From assembly GCF_001570565.1 (NCBI RefSeq), contig NZ_BBXE01000032.1, forward strand, positions 62,001-126,000: DNA of 64,000 nucleotides, in the 5' to 3' direction. The position numbers and the translations under genes are program-made. The notes under the pieces are model-generated. The model ran no database searches and was not told the DNA's origin. It saw nothing but the letters and a program-made list of their open reading frames with translations. Positions 42,591 to 51,180 of this stretch are shown in pieces (the first letter of the stretch is position 1; every line of letters starts with the position of its first letter). This DNA comes from Herbidospora yilanensis (GTDB taxonomy: Bacteria; Actinomycetota; Actinomycetes; Streptosporangiales; Streptosporangiaceae).

Positions 42591-43241
42591 TCAGGACGTC
42601 GCCGGCCCGGTCGCTAACTGCCTGGTCTGCTGTGCGGCCCATTGGGCGGCTGCCGCGGCGACCGGGATATTCGGGTCCACCAGCCACGCGGCCTCGATGC
42701 CGGAGCAGAAAGCGATGATCTCCATTGCTTTGAGCTGCGGGTCGATGTCCTCCCGCATCTCGCCGCGTTCCTGTGCGGACCGCAGGGTTGCCGTCACGCG
42801 GTCGATCGTTGTTCGGTAGCCATCGACCAGCCGTTGGTGCAGTTCGGTGTCGGGGCTGACGTTTTCGCCGAGGACGACGGTGTTCATGCCGAGCAGGCTG
42901 GCCACCTTGCTGTCGTGCTGGCTGGGCCAGCTGGCCATGTGCTTGGCGATGATGTCGACGATCTTGATGCCGGGGTCGGGTCCCTCGCCCCACAGCCACT
43001 GCTCGGAGAAGGCCAGGTGCCGATCCATGACGGCGTTGAGCAGGGCCTCCTTGCTGCGGAAGTGATAGAGCAGCCCGGTCTGTGACACGCCGGCCTCGGC
43101 CGCGATGTCGGCGAGGCTCGTGCCGCGCGCTCCGTTGCGGGCGATGAATCGTACGGCGACGTCGACGATGCGATCCCGTGTCTCGAGGCCCTTCGCTGAG
43201 GTTTTGGGCTTCTGGGCAGGGGACACGGTTGATCTCCTCAC
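42591..43241 (-). CDS. TetR-family repressor (next to esterase)
   Basis: 216-aa regulator. The helix-turn-helix is TRDRIVDVAVRFIARNGARGTSLADIAAEAGVSQTGLLYHFRSKEALLNAVM (about 22-72); the rest is the variable ligand domain. It is divergent from the esterase gene at 43352. Two GACTGAG/CTCAGTC-type palindromes lie in the 110-bp gap, so it probably represses both itself and the esterase. Its 3' end is 77 bp from the large transposon's right duplication. Confidence 0.9.
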   Translation of the reverse strand: MRRSTVSPAQKPKTSAKGLETRDRIVDVAVRFIARNGARGTSLADIAAEAGVSQTGLLYHFRSKEALLNAVMDRHLAFSEQWLWGEGPDPGIKIVDIIAKHMASWPSQHDSKVASLLGMNTVVLGENVSPDTELHQRLVDGYRTTIDRVTATLRSAQERGEMREDIDPQLKAMEIIAFCSGIEAAWLVDPNIPVAAAAAQWAAQQTRQLATGPATS

Positions 43242-43276
43242 GATGGTCGGAACGGGTCATAGGCAAGCATAGACAA

Positions 43277-43325
43277 ACCGACTGAGCACTCGGTAACCTC
43301 TGCGAAACCGACTGAGTGCTCAGTC
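43277..43325. promoter_or_regulatory. Two TetR-operator palindromes between repressor and esterase
   Basis: GACTGAGTGCTCAGTC (43310-43325) has perfect 7-bp arms around TG. ACCGACTGAGCACTCGGT (43277-43294) is a second copy with one mismatch. They are 31-32 bp apart (three helical turns), in the middle of the divergent gap. Confidence 0.75.
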
Positions 43326-43351
43326 TTAACTTTGGCGAGAGGCCCGATCGA

Positions 43352-44344
43352 ATGAGTACAGCTTCCCGGCGGGGAATCCCGGCCGTCCGCGGGGGAGACA
43401 CTCCGCCACGGCCGCACAAGCAGGTTCAGGCCTTCCTGGACAACTCCGGATCATCGCCCGACCCGTGGGCCGCCGACATCGCGGCCGTGCGGGCGGACGC
43501 ACGTGCGAAGGTGCTGGCCGTGACCGGTGAGACTGCGCCGGTCGCCTCCGTCGAGTCGGTCGACGCGGACGGCGTACCGGCCCGGCTCTACCGGCCCAAG
43601 GGCGGGGAACAGGAGGTGCTGGTCTGGGCACACGGCGGCGGCTGGATTCACGGAGACCTCGACACCGCCGAGGGCGTCGCCCGGGAACTCGCGAACCGGG
43701 CCGGGTGCGGGGTGTTGTCCATCGACTACCGGCTCGCGCCCGAACACCCGTTTCCGGCCGGCCTTGACGACACCTGGACGGCCGTCGCATGGGCACGCCG
43801 CAACTTCGGCAGCGTGGCTGTCGGCGGAGACAGTTCGGGCGGCAACCTCGCCGCGGCTGTCGCGCTCAAAGCACGTGACGAAGGTGTCCGGCTGGCCGCC
43901 CAGCTCCTCGTCTACCCGGTACTCGACAGCTTCGAGAACACCGACTACAAGGTCGCGTTCCGGCGGCGGTACGAGACCTTCGCGGGCCTGCCGGGTTTCG
44001 GCCCCAACACCTACCGACGGCTCCAGCACATCTGGGCGACGTACGTTCCCGACCCGGCACACCGCACGGCGTCGTACGCATCCCCCCTGCACGCTGAATC
44101 CGTGCGCGGTGTCGCGCCCGCGACGATCATCACGGCCGAGCACGACTTCCTCCGTGGCGAGGCCGAGGACTATGCCCGGCGTCTGCGGGCGGCCGGCGTG
44201 CCGGTCGAGCTGATCGAGTACGCGGGGCAGATCCATGGCTTCTTCGAGATGTTCGCCGTGATGACCGACGCGCACCACGCCGCCGGCAAGGCAGGCGACG
44301 CGATACGCCGCGCGTTCCAGTCAACCCGCACCATCGAGCCTTAA
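43352..44344 (+). CDS. Alpha/beta hydrolase of the hormone-sensitive-lipase family
   Basis: 330-aa esterase. The HSL-family HGGGW motif (VWAHGGGWIHGDLDTA), the nucleophile elbow GGDSSGGNLA and the late AEHDFLRGEAEDYARRL and GQIHGFF (acid and base) are all present. YRLAPEHPFPA is the classic segment before the nucleophile. ATG 43352 is chosen because the frame further upstream would cover the operators. Likely cleaves short acyl esters; the inducer and substrate are unknown. The sugar importer starts 10 bp after its stop. Confidence 0.9.
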   Translation: MSTASRRGIPAVRGGDTPPRPHKQVQAFLDNSGSSPDPWAADIAAVRADARAKVLAVTGETAPVASVESVDADGVPARLYRPKGGEQEVLVWAHGGGWIHGDLDTAEGVARELANRAGCGVLSIDYRLAPEHPFPAGLDDTWTAVAWARRNFGSVAVGGDSSGGNLAAAVALKARDEGVRLAAQLLVYPVLDSFENTDYKVAFRRRYETFAGLPGFGPNTYRRLQHIWATYVPDPAHRTASYASPLHAESVRGVAPATIITAEHDFLRGEAEDYARRLRAAGVPVELIEYAGQIHGFFEMFAVMTDAHHAAGKAGDAIRRAFQSTRTIEP

Positions 44345-44353
44345 GGACTTCCC

Positions 44354-45712
44354 GTGCGATCGCTGATCCATTACCGCCGGAACCTCCGGGCGACCGGGGT
44401 CGCCGCGGCGGCCGCCCTGCTGCTGGCCGCCTGCGCACCCGGCGGCACCTCCGAAGCCGGCCCGGTACCGTCCAAGCCGGTCTCCACCGGTATCGGAAGC
44501 GAACCGGTCACCCTGAAGCTGCTCGTCACCAGCGGCGTCGACGTCCCGTTCTACACCGCACTCGGCAAGCTGTTCCACGCCAAGCACGGCAACGTGACCG
44601 TCAAGGTCGAGAACCAGGACTACGCCACCTTGACCACGACCATCGCGCGCACTCTCGCCGGGGACAACGTGCCCGACCTCGTCCGCGTGCCGCAGCTCGG
44701 CAACCTGACCAAGGACCACCTGCTGCTCAGCCTCGACCCGTATGCGGAGGCCTATGGGTGGAACGCGTGGCCGCAGTCGCAGTTCGCCTCCACCCGTGTC
44801 GGCCCGGACGGCACACAACGGGGGACGGGCTCGTTGTACGCCGCGGGTGCCGGTTTCGGCCTGACCGGGGTCTACTACAACAAGGCGCTCGCGCAGCGGC
44901 TCGGGATGACGCGGCCACCGGCGACCGTCGCCGAGTTCGAGCAGCTGCTCGCCAAGGCGAAGGACGCCGGGCTCCAGCCGATCATGACCAACGGCAAGGA
45001 CGGCGGCAGCGTCTATCCGCTGCAGAATCTGATGATCTCCTACGCCGGTGACGCGCAAGCCGTCCAGGACTGGAACTACACCAAGCCCGGCGCGAGCATC
45101 GACAACGCGGCGACGGTCAAGGGCGCCACGACATTGCAACGCTGGGGACAGGCGGGATATCTGCCGGCCGACGCGAACGACATCGACCAGACCCGGGCAC
45201 CGGCCGAGTTCATCAAGGGCAACGGCGTGTTCTTCCCGAGCGGCAACTGGCAGGCCCCGAACCTCGACAAGACCGCACCCGGTCAGTTCGGCTTCTTCCT
45301 GTTCCCGCCCGACGTCGCCGGTGGGCCGTCGTACGCGATGACCGCCGCCGCCAACCTGGGCATTCCGGCGAAGTCACAGAACGCGGACGTGGCGGCGGCG
45401 TTCCTGGACTTCGTGCAGACGGACCCGCAGGCGCGGCAGGAGACGGTCACCCTCGGCGGGCTGGTACCGGCGGGCCCGACCGACGCGCCGGCTCCGACCA
45501 CGCCCGAGGGGTCGGCGGTCGCCGCCACCGTCAACGCGTTCCAGGAGTTGCTGAAGAGCAACGGGCTGGTCGGCTTCATGGCTGATGCGACGGCTTCGAT
45601 CCACGTCAACAGCCTCGTCCCGCAAACGCAGCTGCTGCTGGCCGGCAAGACGACGCCCGAGGCGTTCGCGGCCAAGGTGCAGTCCGACTACGAACGCGAT
45701 CTCGGGCGATGA
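44354..45712 (+). CDS. Sugar ABC transporter substrate-binding lipoprotein (CUT1 type)
   Basis: 452-aa binding protein. A lipoprotein signal ends LLLAACAPGG, with Cys as the lipid anchor. The family 1 solute-binding fold is seen from TLKLLVTSGVDVPFYTALGKLFHAKHG and LAGDNVPDLVRVPQLG through GLTGVYYNKALAQRLGM and FFPSGNWQ. The stop overlaps the next permease by 4 bp. It captures a sugar or oligosaccharide outside the cell; the ligand is not evident. It starts right after the esterase and may be read with it. Confidence 0.92.
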   Translation: MRSLIHYRRNLRATGVAAAAALLLAACAPGGTSEAGPVPSKPVSTGIGSEPVTLKLLVTSGVDVPFYTALGKLFHAKHGNVTVKVENQDYATLTTTIARTLAGDNVPDLVRVPQLGNLTKDHLLLSLDPYAEAYGWNAWPQSQFASTRVGPDGTQRGTGSLYAAGAGFGLTGVYYNKALAQRLGMTRPPATVAEFEQLLAKAKDAGLQPIMTNGKDGGSVYPLQNLMISYAGDAQAVQDWNYTKPGASIDNAATVKGATTLQRWGQAGYLPADANDIDQTRAPAEFIKGNGVFFPSGNWQAPNLDKTAPGQFGFFLFPPDVAGGPSYAMTAAANLGIPAKSQNADVAAAFLDFVQTDPQARQETVTLGGLVPAGPTDAPAPTTPEGSAVAATVNAFQELLKSNGLVGFMADATASIHVNSLVPQTQLLLAGKTTPEAFAAKVQSDYERDLGR

Positions 45713-46641
45713 TCGCGGCGAGCCGACCCAGGGGTGATGCGGCGGCTGTGACCGACCCGTCGAGCGTTCCCGCGGCACGCCGGCGGCGGAGTTGGAGCGC
45801 GCTGCTCTGGGTTGTGCCGGCGTTCGGCATGTACGGCGTCTTCGTGCTGTTCCCGATGCTCCAGTCCGTGCAGTACTCGTTCTACGACTGGGACGGCATC
45901 GGCCCGGCGACGCCTGCCGGACTGGACAACTGGAAAGCGATCTTCACCCAGCCGGAGCTACTGCAATCGGTGGTGCACGCGTTCGTCCTCGTCCTGTTCT
46001 ACACGGTCCTGCCGGTCGGGCTCGGTCTGGTCGCCGCGTCGTTCATCCGCGAACTGAAGCCCGGCGCGTTCAGCACCACCGCCCGGGTCGTACTGTTCGT
46101 CCCGCAGGTGCTTCCGCTGGTCGCGGCCGGTATCGCGTGGACGTGGATGTACTCCTCGGACGGCCTGGTCAATCAGGTCCTGCGCGCGGTCGGCCTCGAT
46201 CGGTACACGCGGGCCTGGCTCGGCGACTTCACTTTCGCCCTGCCCGCGGTCGGTGTGATCGGGGTCTGGGTCATGCTCGGCTTCTGCACGGTGCTGCTGC
46301 TGGCGGGCATCGGCAAGATCGACCCGGCGCTGTACGAGGCGGCCCGGCTCGAGGGGGCCGGGCGGGTCAGTGAGTTCTTCGCCGTGACGCTGCCCGGGTT
46401 GCGGCGCGAACTCGTCGTGTGCACGACGTTCACGATCATCGCCGCGCTGGCGAGCTTCGACGTCGTCCAGGTCGCGACGCAAGGCGGTCCCGGCTACCAG
46501 ACGATGGTGCCCGGCGTGCAGATCTACCGGTTGACGTTCCTGCAGCAGCACGTCGGCCAGGCCTCGGCGCTCGCGGTGTTCCTGGCCGTCGTCGTGCTGG
46601 TGGTCATCTGGCCGATCCAGCGTCTCGGGAGGGAGAAATGA
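45709..46641 (+). CDS. Sugar ABC transporter permease, MalF type
   Basis: 310-aa membrane subunit. LLWVVPAFGMYGVFVLFPMLQSVQYSFYDWDG is the usual MalF/UgpA-type first helix and loop, and the EAA coupling loop is YEAARLEGAGRVSEFFAVTLPGL. It is coupled to genes on both sides by 4-bp overlaps. Confidence 0.93.
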   Translation: MIAASRPRGDAAAVTDPSSVPAARRRRSWSALLWVVPAFGMYGVFVLFPMLQSVQYSFYDWDGIGPATPAGLDNWKAIFTQPELLQSVVHAFVLVLFYTVLPVGLGLVAASFIRELKPGAFSTTARVVLFVPQVLPLVAAGIAWTWMYSSDGLVNQVLRAVGLDRYTRAWLGDFTFALPAVGVIGVWVMLGFCTVLLLAGIGKIDPALYEAARLEGAGRVSEFFAVTLPGLRRELVVCTTFTIIAALASFDVVQVATQGGPGYQTMVPGVQIYRLTFLQQHVGQASALAVFLAVVVLVVIWPIQRLGREK

Positions 46642-47462
46642 CCAGATCGGGCCTCGCCCATCGGGTAACGCGCACCGGGATCCTCCTCGCGCTGATGCTG
46701 TTCGCCGTGGTACCGCTGCTGAGCATGTTCACCACGGCACTGGCACCGCCGGGCAGCACGCCGCAAGGCCTCAGTTGGCCCAGCGACCCGCACTGGCACA
46801 ACTTCGTCGATGCGTGGAGCGCGGCGAACTTCGTCGCGCTGTTCCGCTCGAGCACCCTCATCGTGCTCGGCGTCGTACCGGCCACGGTCGCGATGGCCAC
46901 CGCCGCGGGCTACGCCCTCGCCCAGCTGAACGTGCCCTTCGGTAAGGCGATCTACGGTCTTCTCCTCGTCGGACTCACCCTGCCGTTCGAGGCGCTGATC
47001 ACACCGTTGTACTACGACCTGCGCAGCATGGGATTGCTCGGGACGCGGCTGGCGATCATCCTGCCGCTCATCGGACTGCTCATGCCATTCGGCGTCTTCT
47101 GGATGCGCGCACACTTCCTCGGCACCGAGCCCGCGCTCGCCGAAGCCGCGAAAGTCGACGGCGCCAACACCTGGCAGACGTTCCGCCGCATCCACCTGCC
47201 GCTGGCCACCCCGGCGTGGTCCGCACTATCCGTGCTCTTCTTCCTCTCCAGCTGGAACCAGTATCTGCTGCCCCTCGTCCTTGTCGACGACCCGACGAAG
47301 CGCACCGTGGCCGGCGGGCTGGGCGCCTTCCAGGGGCAGTACGGCACCGACATCGTGCTGCTCTGCGCCGGATCCCTGCTGATCATCCTGCCTTCGCTGG
47401 TGATCTTCTTGATCTTCCAGCGCAACTTCGTCAAGGCGCTGATGCAAGGAGCCGTCAAGTGA
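46638..47462 (+). CDS. Sugar ABC transporter permease, MalG type
   Basis: 274-aa membrane subunit starting at ATG 46638 with GGGAG upstream, inside the previous stop. The EAA loop is LAEAAKVDGANTWQTFRRIHLPLATPAW, as in MalG/UgpE. No ATPase gene follows. In actinomycetes such importers commonly share one ATPase (MsiK type) encoded elsewhere, which is the likely arrangement here. A GTG overlapping its stop opens only 16 codons (VTVRVSHLEVPSHLVD) before a stop, as if a downstream gene had been cut off. Confidence 0.92.
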   Translation: MTRSGLAHRVTRTGILLALMLFAVVPLLSMFTTALAPPGSTPQGLSWPSDPHWHNFVDAWSAANFVALFRSSTLIVLGVVPATVAMATAAGYALAQLNVPFGKAIYGLLLVGLTLPFEALITPLYYDLRSMGLLGTRLAIILPLIGLLMPFGVFWMRAHFLGTEPALAEAAKVDGANTWQTFRRIHLPLATPAWSALSVLFFLSSWNQYLLPLVLVDDPTKRTVAGGLGAFQGQYGTDIVLLCAGSLLIILPSLVIFLIFQRNFVKALMQGAVK

Positions 47463-47519
47463 CCGTCCGAGTCTCGCACCTGGAGGTCCCATCGCATCTG
47501 GTCGACTGACTGCTTCAAC

Positions 47520-47690
47520 GAACCGACAGGCCAAGCCCGCGTTGAACGCGCCGAAGCGCACGACCTTACCGTCGGCCCGCACGCTGAAGTGGTGGGGAAC
47601 GCCGCCGGAGTCCCGCTTGCCGAGGTCGCCCTTGGAGATCAGTGCCATCGTCCTGTCCAGCCGGTCGGCCTGGAGGAAGACCCCGAATGG
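47520..47690 (-). pseudogene. Unidentified gene fragment between sugar importer and TetR gene
   Basis: On the minus strand one frame reads VFLQADRLDRTMALISKGDLGKRDSGGVPHHFSVRADGKVVRFGAFNAGL without a start or plausible end. It has coding character but I cannot place the family. It sits where the gene after the sugar permease seems to be truncated, so this gap is probably a recombination scar. Confidence 0.35.
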
Positions 47691-47699
47691 TCAGGTCCT

Positions 47700-48293
47700 T
47701 CAGGGCGCGGTCGGTCGCGAGGGTGCTCCCGCTGCGGCCATGACACCGTGCACCACCCCGGCGATGCGGTCGGCGGCCTGGTCGGGATCGGGTCGGCCGG
47801 CGTCGAGCCAGGCGATGACCGCCTCGACGGTGAGCACCGGAATCAGGTCGGCGGCCCACTCCAGCCACGGGCCCGGAGGGATGACGCGGGCCAGGTTGCG
47901 ATGGGCGAGCTCTCGGGAGGCGACCGCCATGAAGTTCGTCAGGTCGCGGAACTCGCGCTCGCGCGCGGCATGGCGGAACAACAACCGGAACCCGTCAGGG
48001 TCGGCGCTCGCGGCCTCGATCAGCGCGGGGATCGCGCGATCGTCGTAGTCGCCGGAGCCGGTGGCCTCGATGAGGCGGGCGCAGGACCGGTCGAGCACGG
48101 CCCGGTAGAGGTCGGCCTTGGATTCGAAGTGCCGGTAGAGCATGGCCCGCGTCAGTTCCGCCTCGGCGGCGATGTCGTCGAGGCCGGTGTCGGCGAACCC
48201 GTTGCGGGCGAAGGCGCGGGTGGCCGCGTCGAGGATCTGTTCGCGCCGCTCGGCGCGCCGCAACCGCCGGACCGGGGCCGCCTGGTCGACCAT
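47700..48293 (-). CDS. TetR-family repressor (next to P450)
   Basis: 197-aa regulator. ERREQILDAATRAFARNGFADTGLDDIAAEAELTRAMLYRHFESKADLYRAV is the DNA-binding part; the C-terminal domain is variable. It is divergent from the cytochrome P450 gene, with 91 bp between the start codons and a TATAC/GTATA inverted repeat in the gap, so P450 control is likely. Confidence 0.9.
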   Translation of the reverse strand: MVDQAAPVRRLRRAERREQILDAATRAFARNGFADTGLDDIAAEAELTRAMLYRHFESKADLYRAVLDRSCARLIEATGSGDYDDRAIPALIEAASADPDGFRLLFRHAAREREFRDLTNFMAVASRELAHRNLARVIPPGPWLEWAADLIPVLTVEAVIAWLDAGRPDPDQAADRIAGVVHGVMAAAGAPSRPTAP

Positions 48294-48338
48294 TCGGATT
48301 CTCCTCTTGTATCCCCCAAAGTGTACAAGTTAGATTCT

Positions 48339-48354
48339 TATACGTCGGAGTATA
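48339..48354. promoter_or_regulatory. Inverted repeat in the TetR-P450 gap
   Basis: TATAC, six bases, GTATA. An outer pair CTTGTA and TACAAG lies at about 48305-48328. A TetR operator is plausible; only one copy of the core is present. Confidence 0.4.
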
Positions 48355-48384
48355 CAAAGGAGTGTCTACTTATCGGGAGGTCCC

Positions 48385-49560
48385 ATGTCCACACTTCCGT
48401 TCAAACAGTCCGACGGCCCGCTGCGCCGCGCTCCTGAGCTGCGCGAACTCCAGAAACAGGGTCCGGTGCACGCGGTGACCACGGCGGTCGGCGACCCCGC
48501 CTGGCTCGTCACCGGATACGAGGAAGTACGCCGGCTGCTCGCCGACGATCGCTTCGGCCGGGCCCATCCCGAGCCGGAACGCGCCTCCCGCAGCGGAGAG
48601 TCGGCCCTTTTCGGCGGCCCGCTCGGCGACTTCGACACCGAGCAGAACGACCATCGCCGCATGCGTGCCCTGCTGCAGCCCCACTTCTCCCCCAAGCGCA
48701 TGCGGGCGTTGCGGCCCCGGATCGAGGCCCTCACCGCATCGCTGCTCGACGAGATGGAGGCCGCCGGCTCCCCCGCCGACCTGCACAGCGCTCTGGCGCT
48801 GCCGCTGCCGATCGCCGTCATCTGCGAACTTCTCGGCGTGCCCTACGACGACCGCGACCGGTTCCGCGCCTGGAGCCAGGCCGCCGCGGACGTCACCGAC
48901 CGCGCCCGCTCGGAGCAGGGACTGGCCGACCTGTTCCGGTACGGCCGTGACCTGGTCGCCCGCAAACGCGCCGAAGGCGACCCGGACGCCGACGTGATCT
49001 CCCGCCTGGCCGCCACCGAGGGCGTCGGCGACGACGAGGCCGCCATGCTCGGCATGTCGTTGTTGTTCGCCGGTCACGAGACCACGGTCACCGCGATCGG
49101 CATGGGCACCCTGTGGATGATGTCCACCCCCGGCCAGTGGCAGGCCCTGGCCGCCGACCCCAGCCGCGTCGACGCCACGGTGGAGGAGATCCTGCGCGGC
49201 TTCGGCCTGGGCGGCGGCGGCCTGGTGCGCTATGCCCGTACCGACCTCGACATGGAAGGCGTCCCGGTACGCGCCGGTGACCTGGTCCTGCTGGACACGG
49301 GCGCGGCCAACCACGACCCCGCCGCCTACCCCGAACCGGAGCGCTTCGACCCCGGCAGCCCCGTGGCGGCCCACCTGAGCTTCGGCCACGGCCCGCGCTA
49401 CTGCATGGGCGCACCCCTGGCCCGTATCGAGCTGAGTGTGGTCTTCGCCCAGCTCGTCACCCGTTTCCCGACCATGCGGCTGGGACGCCCACTGGAAGAG
49501 ATGACCTTCGACCCGAAGACCCTCACCGGCGGGCTGACCGCTCTGCCGGTCACCTGGTGA
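48385..49560 (+). CDS. Cytochrome P450
   Basis: 391-aa soluble bacterial P450. The heme loop is FGHGPRYCMGAPLAR with Cys340 as iron ligand, the oxygen-activating I-helix is LLFAGHETT, and the K-helix region holds EEILRGFGLGGGGLVRYA. The usual ExxR in the K-helix is seen as EEIL...VRYA with Glu and Arg spaced as in short actinobacterial P450s, and FDPGSPVAAHLSFG follows. No ferredoxin gene is adjacent. A hydroxylase for a secondary metabolite or xenobiotic, controlled by the divergent TetR, is inferred. Confidence 0.92.
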   Translation: MSTLPFKQSDGPLRRAPELRELQKQGPVHAVTTAVGDPAWLVTGYEEVRRLLADDRFGRAHPEPERASRSGESALFGGPLGDFDTEQNDHRRMRALLQPHFSPKRMRALRPRIEALTASLLDEMEAAGSPADLHSALALPLPIAVICELLGVPYDDRDRFRAWSQAAADVTDRARSEQGLADLFRYGRDLVARKRAEGDPDADVISRLAATEGVGDDEAAMLGMSLLFAGHETTVTAIGMGTLWMMSTPGQWQALAADPSRVDATVEEILRGFGLGGGGLVRYARTDLDMEGVPVRAGDLVLLDTGAANHDPAAYPEPERFDPGSPVAAHLSFGHGPRYCMGAPLARIELSVVFAQLVTRFPTMRLGRPLEEMTFDPKTLTGGLTALPVTW

Positions 49561-49567
49561 ACTTACG

Positions 49568-50026
49568 TCAGCAGCAGGTGGCGGCACCCGGCGTGCTCCG
49601 CCCGGCGGACGGCCCGCACACACATGCCGCACCGTCACGGGAGGGGCCCGCCGAGGTGTCGGCGTCGGCCTTGACCACGTACACCTCCCAGGGTTCGGCG
49701 CCGGGGCCGCGGACCCACACCTTGTCCTGCAGGGCGTAGCAGCAGGAGGTGTCGTTCTCGGTGAAGGTGGCCAGCCCCGCCGCCGCCAGGCGCCGGGTGG
49801 CGGCGGCGACCTCCTCGCCCGTCTCGACCTCGACGCCCAGGTGGTCCATGACGGTCTCCTGGCCTGGCTCGCCTTCCAGCAGGACCAGCTTGAGCGGGGG
49901 CTCGGTGACGGCGAAGTTGGCGTAGCCGGGGCGGCGCTTGGCCGGTTCGACCCCGAACAGCCGGGTGTAGAAGGCGATCGAGCCTTCGAGGTCGGCGACG
50001 CGGAGCGCGAGCTGGACACGGGACAT
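49568..50026 (-). CDS. arsI: ArsI/CadI-type glyoxalase-fold protein (C-As lyase)
   Basis: 152-aa dioxygenase of the vicinal-oxygen-chelate fold. Metal ligands of ArsI line up as Gln5, His62 and Glu114, and the vicinal cysteines that bind trivalent organoarsenicals are Cys95-Cys96 in TSCCYALQD. ArsI cleaves the C-As bond of compounds such as methylarsenite. A Cys-rich tail (GAACVCGPS...TCC) is an extra that may bind metal. It is divergent from arsR, with the operator region between. The start is ATG 50026; longer frames run into arsR. Confidence 0.9.
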   Translation of the reverse strand: MSRVQLALRVADLEGSIAFYTRLFGVEPAKRRPGYANFAVTEPPLKLVLLEGEPGQETVMDHLGVEVETGEEVAAATRRLAAAGLATFTENDTSCCYALQDKVWVRGPGAEPWEVYVVKADADTSAGPSRDGAACVCGPSAGRSTPGAATCC

Positions 50027-50039
50027 GACGTCTCCTTGT

Positions 50040-50097
50040 ATTGACGAATGTCGATACAGTGGAACTTGCCATGCTGATTCGATGAATGTCAACATAG
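50040..50097. promoter_or_regulatory. ArsR operator region between arsI and arsR
   Basis: Two related sequences lie in the 75-bp gap: TTGACGAATGTCGATACA (about 50041-50058) and GATGAATGTCAACATAG (50081-50097). Both contain GAATGTCRA, as in ArsR/SmtB-type sites that overlap the promoter. Confidence 0.55.
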
Positions 50098-50101
50098 ACG
50101 C

Positions 50102-50461
50102 ATGCCGAAACAAGAACTGCCGGTCGTCCAGGCCGCGGAGGAGTGCTGCGCGCCGATGGTCCGCGAACCGCTGGGCGAGCAGGACGCGGCCGAGCTGGCC
50201 CGGATGTTCAAGGCGCTGGCCGACCCGGTCCGGCTGCGGCTGCTGTCGCTGATCGCCTCCTTCGCGGGCGGCGAGGCGTGCGTGTGCGACCTGACCGGTC
50301 CGTTCGAGGTGTCCCAGCCGACCATCTCCCACCACCTCAAGGTCCTGCGCGAAGCCGGGCTGGTCGGGTCGGAACGGCGCGGCACCTGGGTGTACTACTG
50401 GGTCGTCCCGGCCGCGCTCAACCGGCTGTCCGGCCTGCTCCAGGCCCCCGTCCCGGCGTGA
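50102..50461 (+). CDS. arsR: ArsR-family arsenic-sensing repressor
   Basis: 119-aa winged-helix repressor. LARMFKALADPVRLRLLSLIASFAGGEACVCDLTGPFEVSQPTISHHLKVLREAGLV holds the recognition helix. CVC in EACVCDL is the arsenite-binding pair of the classic ArsR site, with extra cysteines at the N-terminus (EECCAP). The stop overlaps the aquaporin GTG by 4 bp. It should release both divergent transcripts on arsenite. Confidence 0.93.
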   Translation: MPKQELPVVQAAEECCAPMVREPLGEQDAAELARMFKALADPVRLRLLSLIASFAGGEACVCDLTGPFEVSQPTISHHLKVLREAGLVGSERRGTWVYYWVVPAALNRLSGLLQAPVPA

Positions 50462-51180
50462 ACCGCACCGGACTGGGGCGGCGGCTGGCCGCCGAGGCGG
50501 TCGGCACGGCGGCCCTGGTGGCCGTCGTGGTGGGCTCGGGCGTCCAGGCCGACCGGCTCAGCGGCGACGGCGGGGTCGAGCTGCTGGCCAACTCCCTGGC
50601 CACGGTTCTCGGCCTGGGCGTGCTGATCGCCCTGTTCGGGCCGGTCTCAGGAGCGCACTTCAACCCGGTGGTCACCGCCGCCGCCTGGTGGCACGGCCGC
50701 GCCTCCGCGGAGACCATCGGCTATGTGGGCGCGCAGGTCGCCGGGGCCATCGGCGGGGCCGTGCTGGCCAACGCCATGTTCGGGTTGCCGCCGGTCACCT
50801 GGTCGGGGCATGAGCGGTTCGCCGCCCATCTGTGGCTGGCCGAAGCGGTCGCCACCGCCGGGCTGATCCTGCTCGTCACCGGCCTGGCCCGCGCCGACCG
50901 GGGTCGGCTCGCCGCACCGGCGGTGGCCGCCTACATCGGCGCCGCCTACTGGTTCACCTCCTCCACCGGCTTCGCCAACCCCGCCGTCACCATCGGCCGC
51001 GCCTTCACCGACACCTACGCCGGCATCGCCCCCGGCTCGGTGGCCCCCTTCGTCGCCGCCCAGATGGTGGGCGGATTCATCGGCATCGGCCTGGCCGCGA
51101 TCCTGTTCCCCCGGGCCGCCGCCGGGGACCGGCCGGCGGAAGACGGCGTATCCGCCCTGATCAGCAAAGGAAACGCGTGA
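50458..51180 (+). CDS. Aquaglyceroporin-type channel in the ars operon (AqpS-like)
   Basis: 240-aa MIP channel. The two half-helix motifs are HFNPVV (Val for the usual Ala) and FANPAVT, with six membrane helices, starting at GTG 50458. Its place between arsR and arsC, where an arsenite pump usually sits, matches the AqpS arrangement in which arsenite made by ArsC leaves through the channel down its gradient. No ArsB/Acr3 pump is seen in the window. Confidence 0.9.
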   Translation: MNRTGLGRRLAAEAVGTAALVAVVVGSGVQADRLSGDGGVELLANSLATVLGLGVLIALFGPVSGAHFNPVVTAAAWWHGRASAETIGYVGAQVAGAIGGAVLANAMFGLPPVTWSGHERFAAHLWLAEAVATAGLILLVTGLARADRGRLAAPAVAAYIGAAYWFTSSTGFANPAVTIGRAFTDTYAGIAPGSVAPFVAAQMVGGFIGIGLAAILFPRAAAGDRPAEDGVSALISKGNA

